A DNA stretch of 7,955 nt from Melioribacteraceae bacterium (GCA_015486905.1 WFQV01000001.1:1-7955), one strand, 5' to 3'. Positions 1 to 6,909 are shown, counted from the first letter of the stretch. Notes: a model not told the origin generated them from the sequence alone. A program made the numbers and translations.

Positions 1-7
1 CCAGTAA

Positions 8-59
8 AATGCGAGGAAAGGCGAACTATCCAACCATCCATTTATCCAACAATGCAAGA
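8..59 (+). repeat. Octamer array A with conserved 20-bp leader
   Basis: After a 20-base leader (8-27) there are four units in exact 8-base register: ATCCAACC (28), ATCCATTT (36), ATCCAACA (44) and a closing unit ATGCAAGA (52). The leader AATGCGAGGAAAGGCGAACT agrees at 16 of 20 positions with the one before array B at 562. Both arrays end with a variant unit beginning ATGCAAG. Same leader, same terminal unit and a different number of middle units suggest two copies of one element that gained or lost units. Confidence 0.65.
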
Positions 60-175
60 ACAAGAGTAAAGAAAAAAAATCCTACGATGCCGAAGGTTTC
101 GAAGTAAAGCTATCTATCGAAATGTTTGGCGAAGTTAAAAGTTCAAATTTTTCAACACCCCGTCTCCCTACGGCA

Positions 176-207
176 TTTTGGATGAGTGGACAAATGGATA
201 AATGGAT
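176..207 (-). repeat. Octamer array C, inverted copy
   Basis: Read on the minus strand from 207 down to 176 there are four in-register octamers: ATCCATTT, ATCCATTT, GTCCACTC, ATCCAAAA. Positions 195-208 are a perfect 14-base inverted copy of 35-48 in array A, and 179-190 are a perfect 12-base inverted copy of 599-610 in array B. The leader found before arrays A and B is not obvious here. Pairing between this array and A or B could form long hairpins if the region were transcribed. Confidence 0.6.
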
Positions 208-325
208 GTTCATTGATGAAGAAGGTTGAAGGTTGTGGAGTACGCTAAGGCAGAACTGACCACGCTTCGTTAAGTTAAAATGACAGTGATAAAATCCTCA
301 TTCCCTTGGGTTCTATCCGGCATTG

Positions 326-345
326 CCGTCGGATTTATCCGACGG
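326..345. repeat. Perfect 8-bp hairpin
   Basis: CCGTCGGA (326-333) pairs exactly with TCCGACGG (338-345) around a four-base loop TTTA. It has no adjacent run of T on the + strand and no gene ends nearby, so it is not an obvious terminator. It resembles the other short palindromic units in this gene-poor region in stem length and GC content. Confidence 0.5.
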
Positions 346-447
346 TTGAAAAAGACAAAAAGCTTCAAAGGGCTTTAGCTTCATTGTTCTAACACTGAAT
401 GGAAGAGAAATGTGGATAGACCCATTCATTCCTCTTTTCTATTCTCA

Positions 448-467
448 CCGTTTGCTGAAGCAAACGG
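448..467. repeat. Perfect 8-bp hairpin
   Basis: CCGTTTGC (448-455) pairs exactly with GCAAACGG (460-467) around the four-base loop TGAA. It lies between octamer arrays C and B in non-coding sequence. Function is unknown; it shows the same design as 326-345 (8-bp stem, 4-base loop) with a different sequence. Confidence 0.5.
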
Positions 468-553
468 CAATTTGACTGAATTCAACGTCAATGTTAATCA
501 ACCCAACATTCCCTTCACCATTTACAATTCACCATTCAACTTGTCGCTACGAA

Positions 554-570
554 CCCCGCAGAATGCGGGG
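554..570. repeat. Perfect 7-bp GC hairpin abutting array B
   Basis: CCCCGCA (554-560) pairs exactly with TGCGGGG (564-570) around the triloop GAA. Its 3' arm is the first part of the leader of octamer array B. At array A the corresponding bases read TGCGAGG and the left arm is not preserved, so the hairpin belongs to copy B only. Confidence 0.5.
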
Positions 571-621
571 AAAGGCGGATAATCCAATCATCCATGCATC
601 CACTCATCCATTTATGCAAGG
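562..621 (+). repeat. Octamer array B with conserved 20-bp leader
   Basis: The leader at 562-581 (AATGCGGGGAAAGGCGGATA) is followed by five units in exact 8-base register: ATCCAATC (582), ATCCATGC (590), ATCCACTC (598), ATCCATTT (606) and the closing ATGCAAGG (614). It has one more middle unit than array A. The leader's first bases form the 3' arm of the hairpin at 554-570, so hairpin, leader and array look like parts of one composite repeat. The unit length is not a multiple of three, which argues against a coding origin. Confidence 0.65.
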
Positions 622-778
622 TTTTCTATTTTGCAAGAACCAACTTAACCTTCTTCAGTAAGCTTCTTTCCGTTTTCCACTTTAAACTAATAATGAGACT
701 AACGTCTATCGTCTTACCTCTTGCTTGTCACGACGTAGTCAAGCGAAGCGCAGACGAAGGCGGGCGTCTCACGTTTAA

Positions 779-826
779 CTATTTCTTATTTCTAGTTTCT
801 TCTTTCTTATTTCTTTTATTTTTTGC
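779..826. repeat. Polypyrimidine tract with 21-bp direct repeat
   Basis: The + strand is almost entirely C and T. The 12-mer TTTCTTATTTCT occurs at 782-793 and again at 803-814, a 21-base period. It lies about 40 bases upstream of the candidate promoter for the lysine genes. Slippage-type low-complexity DNA is the simplest reading; no function can be shown. Confidence 0.5.
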
Positions 827-865
827 CACAGATTTTAAACCTGTACTAAAACTGGAATTTTGAAA

Positions 866-895
866 TTGACACTAATATTAATTTACAATAATTTG
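866..895 (+). promoter_or_regulatory. Candidate promoter for the lysine genes
   Basis: TTGACA at 866-871 is a perfect -35-type hexamer. The downstream part, ATAATTTG at 888-895, is only a partial match to the Bacteroidota TAnnTTTG element, at 19 bases from the TTG. Transcription would start about 30 bases before the ATG at 930. The position is sensible and the sequence AT-rich, but the -10/-7 element is weak. Confidence 0.3.
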
Positions 896-929
896 GTAAC
901 TTAAAATTTTGGAAAATATTGAGTCGATT

Positions 930-2240
930 ATGAAATTTACTGTTGGCATTAGAAAAGAGACGAAAGATAATTTGGAACATAGAGCGCCTTTAGCTCCCCG
1001 TCACATAAAGGAAATAACAAAAAATTACGGATTGAAATTTATTGTTGAACCTGCAAAACAGAGAAAATATTCCAATGAAGAATACAAAGAAGCAGGCGCG
1101 GAAATTAGCAGCGATTTAGCCAGAGCTGATTTAATCCTCGGTGTAAAAGAAGTGCCAATTGCCGATTTAATCCCCGACAAGCCTTTTATTTTCTTTTCTC
1201 ATACAATCAAAGGACAAAAATATAATATGCCGTTGTTGAAAGAAATATTAGAGCAAAAAATTACATTAATGGATTACGAATTGGTGAGGGACGTAAAGGG
1301 CAGGAGAACAATCTTTTTCGGACACTTTGCAGGCTATGCGGGAATGATTGACACGCTATGGCTCTTAGGGCAAAGACTTAAATACGAAGGTTACTCAACC
1401 CCTTTTGAAAGAATTAAACAAGCAATAGATTACAATTATCTAACAGACGCCGAAAAAGAAATTATAGAAGTCGGTGAGCTAATTAAAAAGGACGGACTAC
1501 CGGAGGAGCTTTCTCCCTTAATTGTAGGATTTACAGGCAGAGGAAATGTTTCCAAAGGCGCGCAAAAAATATTTGATTTGCTTCCTGTTGAAAAGATTAC
1601 ACCCGAGGAAGTGCCGGCTGTTTTTGAAAACGGTTATTTAAGGAATAAAGTTTATTCGGTTGAATATTATTCACCCGACATTTACGAAAGGCTTGATGGT
1701 AAAGAATACGAAAGGGAACATTTTCACAAGAATCCACATTCTTACAAATCCAAGTTTGAGAAGAATTTGGAGTATTTAACCGCTTTGGTAAACGGCATTT
1801 ACTGGGAACCCGATTACGACAGATTGGTAACTAAGAAATATTTCAAAGACAAATATTCCGAAGGGAAGAAACCGAGACTGCGCGTAATTGGTGACATTAC
1901 GTGCGATATTGAAGGCTCGATTGAGCTGACGGTTAAAAATACACGATACGACAATCCCGCTTTCGTTTACGAACCCCTTACGGATAAAATCATTGACGGT
2001 TGGGAAGGCGAAGGCGTTGTAATACTTGCGGTTGACAAACTTCCTACCGAACTGGCTAAGGAAGCTACGGAATCTTTCGGAGACGAACTTGCGCCCCACA
2101 TCCCTGCTTTGGCAAATATCAATTATTCTTTGCCGTTCGAAGAATTAAAAGCTCAACTCCCCCAAGAATTTCGAGGCGCCGTAATTGCTCACCAAGGAAA
2201 GCTAACTGAAGATTTTCAATATTTAAAAGAATTTCTTTGA
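930..2240 (+). CDS. Lysine-ketoglutarate reductase (saccharopine-forming)
   Basis: Condenses L-lysine with 2-oxoglutarate and reduces the product to saccharopine using NADPH, the first step of the saccharopine route of lysine breakdown in the cytoplasm. The 436-residue product matches the reductase half of the animal/plant bifunctional enzyme over its length. Residues 1-135 form the alanine dehydrogenase/transhydrogenase-like N-terminal domain, opening with GIRKETKD and HRAPLAP. GVKE and FFSHTIK carry Lys73 and His91, which align with the catalytic Lys/His pair of yeast Lys1. The nucleotide-binding segment contains GFTGRGNVSKGAQ (200-212), and GDITCDIEGSIE (321-332) is a family signature. I place the start at ATG 930; a TTG at 909 would add seven residues that the family lacks and has no ribosome site. 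Only a weak GAG lies at 921-923. It probably shares a transcript with the dehydrogenase 82 bases downstream. Alanine dehydrogenase was considered, but the LOR-specific motifs and the neighbour exclude it. Confidence 0.9.
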   Translation: MKFTVGIRKETKDNLEHRAPLAPRHIKEITKNYGLKFIVEPAKQRKYSNEEYKEAGAEISSDLARADLILGVKEVPIADLIPDKPFIFFSHTIKGQKYNMPLLKEILEQKITLMDYELVRDVKGRRTIFFGHFAGYAGMIDTLWLLGQRLKYEGYSTPFERIKQAIDYNYLTDAEKEIIEVGELIKKDGLPEELSPLIVGFTGRGNVSKGAQKIFDLLPVEKITPEEVPAVFENGYLRNKVYSVEYYSPDIYERLDGKEYEREHFHKNPHSYKSKFEKNLEYLTALVNGIYWEPDYDRLVTKKYFKDKYSEGKKPRLRVIGDITCDIEGSIELTVKNTRYDNPAFVYEPLTDKIIDGWEGEGVVILAVDKLPTELAKEATESFGDELAPHIPALANINYSLPFEELKAQLPQEFRGAVIAHQGKLTEDFQYLKEFL

Positions 2241-2309
2241 AAACCTATTTGTTAAAGAGGATTTATTTCCAAAATTCGGGCAAACTTTCTAAAAGATTAA
2301 ACTTTATTT

Positions 2310-2313
2310 GGAG
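2310..2313 (+). promoter_or_regulatory. Ribosome binding site deciding the dehydrogenase start
   Basis: GGAG lies nine bases before ATG 2323. It overlaps the alternative TTG codon at 2308, so translation from that TTG is unlikely and the ATG is preferred. Confidence 0.55.
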
Positions 2314-2322
2314 AAAAGAAAA

Positions 2323-3675
2323 ATGAAGCATATTCTCGTTTTAGGTGCGGGGAAAAGCTCCCCTTATTTAATAAAATATTTGCTTGAGCAGGCGGAAGTT
2401 CACGACTGGTTTGTTACTGTTTGCGATAGGGATTACGAGTTGGCAAATTTACGGATTAATGGTCACGAGCGCGGTCTTGCAGTTGAATTCGACGTTAACG
2501 ACGAAACTATGCGCCATTCACAAATTGAAAAAGCGGATGTGGTAATTAATTTCTTAGCACCAAAGTTTCAATATTTAATTGCTTTGGATTCCCTTGCACA
2601 CGGTAAGCATTGTATTTCAGCTTCGTACGAAGACATTAGAATCCAAGATCTTAATAAAGATGCAATTAAAAAGAACATCATTATTTTGAACGAAATGGGT
2701 CTTGACCCAGGCATCGACCACATGTCCGCAATGAAAGTAATTTACGATATTCGTAAAAGCGGCGGTAATATTAAAAGTTTTATTTCTTACGGGAGCGGAC
2801 TGCCTGCACCGGAAGTAAATTCAAATCCGTTTCGTTATTGTATTACGTGGAACCCGAGGAATGTTGTAATGGCGGGTGAATCCGGAGCACAGTACATGGA
2901 AAACGGTAAGATTAAAATCCTCCCGCGTCACGATATTTTCAGAAGGACTTGGAAAGTAAAGGTAAACGGTTTCAATGAGGAGTTCGAAGCCTACCCGAAC
3001 CGAGACTCACTGATTTACAAAAAGATATTCAAACTCGAAAAAGTAAAAACAATGATTCGCGGGACAATCCGATACCCTGGTTGGAGCGAAACGTGGGATC
3101 AATTAGTGAAATTAGGTATCCCGAACGAAGGCTTAATTGTTCCCGATTTGAAGAAAAAAACTTACGCCGAATTTACGGAAATGTTCCTGCCGATTAATAT
3201 TTCAGGCTTGAAAATAGATCAACGCGTGGCAAACTTTTTGAACATTAATCCTACCGGCAAAATAATGGACAACCTCCGCTGGCTGGGATTATTTTCCGAG
3301 GAGAAAATCGGGGGCAACGTTAAAACCCCTGCCGATGTTTTGATTAAACTTGTGAAAGAAAAAATGCCTCTGCCTAAAGGCGCACGGGATATGGTAATAT
3401 TGCAGCACGAAATCATCGGTTATTTCCCCAAAGAGAAAAAGGCTAAAAAGTTTACTTCAACTTTGGTTGAGTACGGAGAGCCCGGCGGATTAACCGCAAT
3501 AAGTAAAACGGTTGGATTACCGGCCGGGATTGCGGCAAAGTTAATTTTAATTGACGACCTGCCCTTGACGGGCGTACAATTGCCGACACATCCGGTTATT
3601 TTTGCACGCGTTCTGAAAGAACTAAGGCTGTTAGGCGTGAAGTTTAAAGAAAAAATCGAAGAAGTTAAAAAATAG
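2323..3675 (+). CDS. Saccharopine dehydrogenase (glutamate-forming)
   Basis: Oxidises saccharopine with NAD(P)+ to glutamate and 2-aminoadipate 6-semialdehyde, the step after the upstream gene. The 450-residue protein has the length of the dehydrogenase half of the animal enzyme. It opens with a Rossmann motif GAGKSSPYL (8-16) after a hydrophobic strand. Family signatures follow: ASYEDI (100-105), GLDPGIDHMSAM (126-137), YGSGLPAPEVNSNP (156-169), PNRDSL (225-230), the RYPGWSETW segment (250-258) and TAISKTVGLPAGIAAK (391-406). ATG 2323 gives a start two residues before the first beta-strand; the TTG at 2308 falls in the ribosome site. Gene order reductase then dehydrogenase equals the domain order of the fused eukaryotic enzyme. 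Direction of flux (breakdown rather than synthesis) is inferred from family use in bacteria; no semialdehyde dehydrogenase is present in the window to confirm it. Confidence 0.92.
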   Translation: MKHILVLGAGKSSPYLIKYLLEQAEVHDWFVTVCDRDYELANLRINGHERGLAVEFDVNDETMRHSQIEKADVVINFLAPKFQYLIALDSLAHGKHCISASYEDIRIQDLNKDAIKKNIIILNEMGLDPGIDHMSAMKVIYDIRKSGGNIKSFISYGSGLPAPEVNSNPFRYCITWNPRNVVMAGESGAQYMENGKIKILPRHDIFRRTWKVKVNGFNEEFEAYPNRDSLIYKKIFKLEKVKTMIRGTIRYPGWSETWDQLVKLGIPNEGLIVPDLKKKTYAEFTEMFLPINISGLKIDQRVANFLNINPTGKIMDNLRWLGLFSEEKIGGNVKTPADVLIKLVKEKMPLPKGARDMVILQHEIIGYFPKEKKAKKFTSTLVEYGEPGGLTAISKTVGLPAGIAAKLILIDDLPLTGVQLPTHPVIFARVLKELRLLGVKFKEKIEEVKK

Positions 3676-3700
3676 GGGCGAGTTACCGCCCCTTATTTTA
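3668..3700. terminator. Bidirectional intrinsic terminator
   Basis: GGGGCG (3675-3680) pairs with CGCCCC (3687-3692) around a six-base loop. The + strand continues into TTATTTTATT; read on the minus strand the other side continues into TATTTTTTAAC. The A-rich and T-rich flanks can lengthen the stem by several A-T pairs. It lies between two convergent genes, shares its first G with the stop codon of the dehydrogenase and reaches the stop codon of the lipoprotein gene, so it can end both transcripts. Confidence 0.8.
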
Positions 3701-4750
3701 TTCGCTTTTGTAGATTACAATTGTTCCAGGATTTATTCCCGTTGCAAATCTACCTTTTTCTTTTCCGCTTAAATCGAAAAAGGCTACTTCACCGTTTTGT
3801 GTGTAGTCTTTCGGATTTCCCAAATAAAGCAAATTCGATTCACTATCGTAAGCAATCGAGTAAATACCGTAGCCCAGCGGGTTCACCGTTTGCGAAGAGA
3901 TGAGCGAATCGTTTGTAACCGTAAAATTTGTTAAATCGATTGTAGCTATTCCGGCATTGTGAATAAGGAAAATTTCACCATCTCCGATTGTTGCGTCCGA
4001 AGGAGCATCTGTAAAAATTAAAGAATCTTTCAAAGTTAAACTTGAAACTTCTATTTTGTAAATCCCTTTCCTCCCGGTAGGCGAGAAATAATTGTCCGAG
4101 CAAACTGCGTAAACATATTTGGAATCGGTTAACATCACCCGCGGGTTAACTCCCACCGCAATGCTTTTTACGGAAGAATCGGCAGAGGTTTTAATAACGC
4201 TGACAGTTGAACCCGAGCCCCAACCGGAATTCGCCACAAAAAGATAACCTGAGTTGTAAACTATTCCTTCGGGTTTTGAACCTACGGGGATTTCTTTCAA
4301 CACGTTGAGGGTTGCCGTGTTGAATTTAACAACGTTGTTGCCGTATGTTGTAACGTAAGCGTCAGCATTAACAATGCAAATCGAGCGTGGAGAGCCCAAG
4401 TTGGTGAAATCAACCGCACCGGCGCTTGTGAAATTTTTGATGTCCACAACTTCCACTTTCTTTGATTGATTAACAACGATGTAGCCTTTACCGCCGGAGA
4501 TTTTCATATCGTTAGCGGTATCGCCCAATTTATTGCCATTGTTAGAATTTGCATAAGCATCTTGCGTAACTTTCTTGTCTTTCAAATTGTAGTAAGTAAT
4601 TGAGGAATTGTTTTGTCCGAAAAGCCCTTCGTTGACCACCACAATTCCTTTAGTGACTTCGGTAATAGGATTATTTATGTCGTTCTTATTGTTGCAACCC
4701 GCAAAAATTATTGCAAATGAAATAAGCAGTAAAAATAATTTGTTTTTCAT
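3698..4750 (-). CDS. btuG: BtuG-like cobalamin-binding beta-propeller lipoprotein
   Basis: Probably a surface lipoprotein that captures cobalamin and passes it to the receptor encoded just upstream. The 350-residue product starts with a lipoprotein signal: basic N-terminus, hydrophobic run and lipobox FAGC with Cys19. The residues after Cys19 (NNKND) are polar, which fits export to the surface but is a weak match to known surface-export signals. The rest is a YncE/DUF5074-type propeller: VVVNEGLFGQNNSSITYY (37-54), LGDTANDM (75-82), then recurring blade strands such as GSKPEGIVYNSGYLFVAN (157-174) and GVNPRVMLTDSKYVYAV (200-216), ending with a Velcro-like GINPGTIVIY (338-347). Known BtuG proteins of Bacteroides are seven-bladed propellers of about this size next to BtuB. 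The ATG overlaps the stop of the receptor gene as ATGA, with GAGG five bases ahead, implying translational coupling. The cobalamin riboswitch upstream supports the ligand; fold alone would not. No binding residues were assigned. Confidence 0.78.
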   Translation of the reverse strand: MKNKLFLLLISFAIIFAGCNNKNDINNPITEVTKGIVVVNEGLFGQNNSSITYYNLKDKKVTQDAYANSNNGNKLGDTANDMKISGGKGYIVVNQSKKVEVVDIKNFTSAGAVDFTNLGSPRSICIVNADAYVTTYGNNVVKFNTATLNVLKEIPVGSKPEGIVYNSGYLFVANSGWGSGSTVSVIKTSADSSVKSIAVGVNPRVMLTDSKYVYAVCSDNYFSPTGRKGIYKIEVSSLTLKDSLIFTDAPSDATIGDGEIFLIHNAGIATIDLTNFTVTNDSLISSQTVNPLGYGIYSIAYDSESNLLYLGNPKDYTQNGEVAFFDLSGKEKGRFATGINPGTIVIYKSE

Positions 4751-6900
4751 TTTAACCTCATCTGATAATTTATTGAATAAGTTCTTAGTGGCATCGGATA
4801 GGATTGAATTACAAGGTAGTTCTCGTTCAGAGCATTGTAAATATTAAATGTAATCAAGTTCTGTACGAAAAATATTTTGAAATCCGCCGAAAGTGAAAAG
4901 TCCAAAAGGAAATAAGGGTTAAGTGAATTCCTTTCAGTATTGTCGGGGGTAAAATACCTTTTGCCGGTGAACAGAAAAGAAGTTGAAAACTTCCAAATGG
5001 AGTAATCGGCATTAAAGGTTAATATTGCTTTGTGGTATGGAGTGTAAATTAATTGCTTGCCGTAGGTCTCGTCCCCGGGTTTCGGCTGAGAAATATTTTT
5101 TGACTGAGTGTAAGCGTAGCGAAAATCCAAATAAAATATTTTATACCACAGCCATTGTGAAAAAGAAAATTCCAGCCCTTGAGATTTAACACGTGCTATG
5201 TTTCGTGGAATTTGAAGCGCAAGCCTGCTTGGCACCCAAATAATTTTGTTGTTACCAAAAATGTTAAAGTAACTCAGTTCTAACGTTCCTTTACCGATGT
5301 AATTAAATGAACTGCGTAATGTTACATCTAACGAATGGTATTCTTCTCCCTGGAGATTGGAACTGCCGAACAGTCCCGAATAAAATCGCTCGTTGAAAGT
5401 CGGATGACGGTAATTGTTTTTAAGCGAAAAGATTAGCTCTAAATTCTTGCTTAATTGAGGCGTGAGCAAAACGGAGATTGCATTTGAAAAGTAGGAATAA
5501 TTTTCCGAGCTATTAATCTTTTCATTAATAAGCAAATAGTTTGCCCCGGCGGAAAAAACAATTTCCCGCAAAACAGAATTTAGTTTCAATCGGTAAGAAA
5601 AATTTCCTAACAAAATATTTTCGATTCTTTCGGCGGATGTTTGTTTTTTACTAACGGCTATTGCAGAAGCCAAGTTGTCAACTTTTCCGAAATTAAAATA
5701 ATGTGCAAATGAGAACTCGAAATTCTTAGTGCCGTGCCGGTACTTGTTGAGAATAGAATAATCGTAAAAATGCGTGCACTGTTTTTTATCGGTGTAAAAA
5801 AGCTGACCTGCAGGGTCGTTTAAAATTAGCGATTGGGAATTAAACGAAAGGATTGATTTCAGCGAGTTGTGCCGTGAAAGACGGACGTCCGCATTTGCAA
5901 CGCTTAAAAAAGAATTTGAGAGAGAAGAAGCTTTGCTGGAAGCCAAATTATTTGAGACTACAAAACCCGGCAAACCGTTTAAAAGGTGTGAGTAATGAGA
6001 ATAAAATTTTAGTATGATATTCTTGTTTTTCCACTCCGTCTCACCGCTTAAAAATGATTTTGAAAAGAAGGCGTTTTCTCTGAAATGTTTTTTCCCTTCA
6101 AATATGTAAGAGTATTTGTTGGGGGAAAAAGAGCGGTTGGCATTAAAGGAAAGGGAGTATTTGTCCCACACTTTCTTGACGGAAGCAAAATAGTTTTGTG
6201 TGGAATTAGAATTGAAAGCCGCCCCAAATACTGAATTGTCTTCTCCCTTCGGATTACCGCTGAAAAGTTTTATTATTCCGCCGGAGGTAAGAAATCCGCT
6301 TGTTGAATTCTTAACATATTCTACCTTGTTCAAACCGCTTGTGGGAAAAATTGAAAAATCAAACGTACCGGTTTGTAAATCGTTAACCCTTGCTTCGTTA
6401 AATAAAACCAGTGTATTTTCGGCACTCATCCCTCTAAAAGAAACCGTTTGTAACCCTCCGTAATCTTTTACAAACAAAAGAGTTCTCTTTTTTAAAATAT
6501 CACCGATGCTTAAAATAGTCCCCTTTGTGTCCGGTGAAATTTTAATGTCCGTTTTTATTTTTGTTTTTTCTTCGAGAGGCTTTTCGCCTATTATTCTTAC
6601 TTCTCCGGTCTTAAATTCTCTTTCAGTCAATAAAATCAAACCTTTTTTAAGTGCATGGGTGTAAGTGATATTTTTCGGCAGATAAGAAAGGTGTGAAATT
6701 TTTAATGTGTCTCCACGTTGAAAGAGGAGTAAGTCAAACTTTCCTTCTTCATTTGTAAAAGTTCTTGCGGCAGAAGTGAAAACCAAAGCGTTCCTCACAG
6801 GCTTCCCGGTAACGGAATCCTTGACCTCAATAAATATTTGAGGGAAAATGTTCCTGCTTAATAAAAACAAGAGTAAAATTATTTTTAGAATATTTTGCAC
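4747..6900 (-). CDS. btuB: BtuB-like TonB-dependent cobalamin receptor
   Basis: Outer-membrane transporter that brings corrinoids into the periplasm using TonB-ExbB-ExbD energy. The 717-residue precursor has a signal peptide (about 1-21, ending NIFPQ), a carboxypeptidase-regulatory-like domain (about 22-92, with VTGKPVRNALV-type strand and FTNEEGKFDL), a plug (about 125-215) and a beta-barrel to the C-terminus. The plug segment contains LFVKDYGGLQTVSFRGMS and LVLFNEARVND, which closely follow BtuB-type plugs. The C-terminal part has NIYNALNENY and a final strand ending SINYQMRLK. The start is GTG 6900: an in-frame TAA lies nine bases upstream, the signal peptide begins right after it, and the next ATG is near residue 158. 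There is no Shine-Dalgarno; the leader is A-rich. The cobalamin riboswitch 133 bases upstream gives the substrate. Relaxed corrinoid specificity is possible. No TonB box was identified with confidence. Confidence 0.87.
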   Translation of the reverse strand: MQNILKIILLLFLLSRNIFPQIFIEVKDSVTGKPVRNALVFTSAARTFTNEEGKFDLLLFQRGDTLKISHLSYLPKNITYTHALKKGLILLTEREFKTGEVRIIGEKPLEEKTKIKTDIKISPDTKGTILSIGDILKKRTLLFVKDYGGLQTVSFRGMSAENTLVLFNEARVNDLQTGTFDFSIFPTSGLNKVEYVKNSTSGFLTSGGIIKLFSGNPKGEDNSVFGAAFNSNSTQNYFASVKKVWDKYSLSFNANRSFSPNKYSYIFEGKKHFRENAFFSKSFLSGETEWKNKNIILKFYSHYSHLLNGLPGFVVSNNLASSKASSLSNSFLSVANADVRLSRHNSLKSILSFNSQSLILNDPAGQLFYTDKKQCTHFYDYSILNKYRHGTKNFEFSFAHYFNFGKVDNLASAIAVSKKQTSAERIENILLGNFSYRLKLNSVLREIVFSAGANYLLINEKINSSENYSYFSNAISVLLTPQLSKNLELIFSLKNNYRHPTFNERFYSGLFGSSNLQGEEYHSLDVTLRSSFNYIGKGTLELSYFNIFGNNKIIWVPSRLALQIPRNIARVKSQGLEFSFSQWLWYKIFYLDFRYAYTQSKNISQPKPGDETYGKQLIYTPYHKAILTFNADYSIWKFSTSFLFTGKRYFTPDNTERNSLNPYFLLDFSLSADFKIFFVQNLITFNIYNALNENYLVIQSYPMPLRTYSINYQMRLK
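4756..4759 (-). promoter_or_regulatory. Ribosome binding site of the lipoprotein gene inside btuB
   Basis: On the minus strand GAGG (4759-4756) precedes ATG 4750 by five bases. It is formed by the last codons of the receptor gene, so ribosomes finishing the receptor can reinitiate at the ATGA overlap. Confidence 0.6.
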
Positions 6901-6909
6901 AATATTTTT

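Larger units (their letters stand above)
1..865. other. Gene-poor, repeat-rich intergenic region
   Basis: No coding sequence can be supported here. The longest open frames have compositions typical of translated repeats and match no family I recognise. One runs from 8 to about 232 without an ATG until 122, and another spans 594-863. The region does hold three arrays of an octamer of the form ATCCAnnn (28-59, 176-207, 582-621), three perfect GC-rich hairpins (326-345, 448-467, 554-570) and a pyrimidine-rich tract (about 779-826). Its base composition looks more mixed than the AT-rich genes to the right. It probably represents decayed or mobile intergenic repeat material upstream of the lysine genes; what lies left of the window is not visible. 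Confidence 0.7.

Noticed and set aside
28..59. Octamer arrays as a CRISPR array
   Set aside because: The period is 8 bases with no spacers, far below any CRISPR repeat-spacer unit, and no cas gene is present.
8..232. Open frame entering from the left edge on +
   Set aside because: A TAA at 5-7 closes it upstream, the first ATG is at 122, and it is built partly of octamer repeats. It is not a convincing gene end.
594..863. Open frame of 89 codons on + upstream of the lysine genes
   Set aside because: It runs through octamer array B and the polypyrimidine tract, has no ribosome site, no recognisable domain and a composition dictated by the repeats.
909..929. TTG start for lysine-ketoglutarate reductase
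   Set aside because: It adds seven residues absent from the family, and the ATG at 930 begins exactly at the family's conserved N-terminus.
1776..2099. Minus-strand open frame inside the reductase gene
   Set aside because: It is fully covered by a strongly supported gene on the other strand and has no family signature of its own.
930..2240. Alanine dehydrogenase as an alternative identity
   Set aside because: The N-terminal fold is shared, but the FFSHTIK and GDITCDIEGSIE motifs and the adjacent saccharopine dehydrogenase point to the lysine enzyme.
6200..6463. Plus-strand open frame inside the receptor gene
   Set aside because: It is a shadow of the plug-coding region on the opposite strand, with no ribosome site and no recognisable domain.
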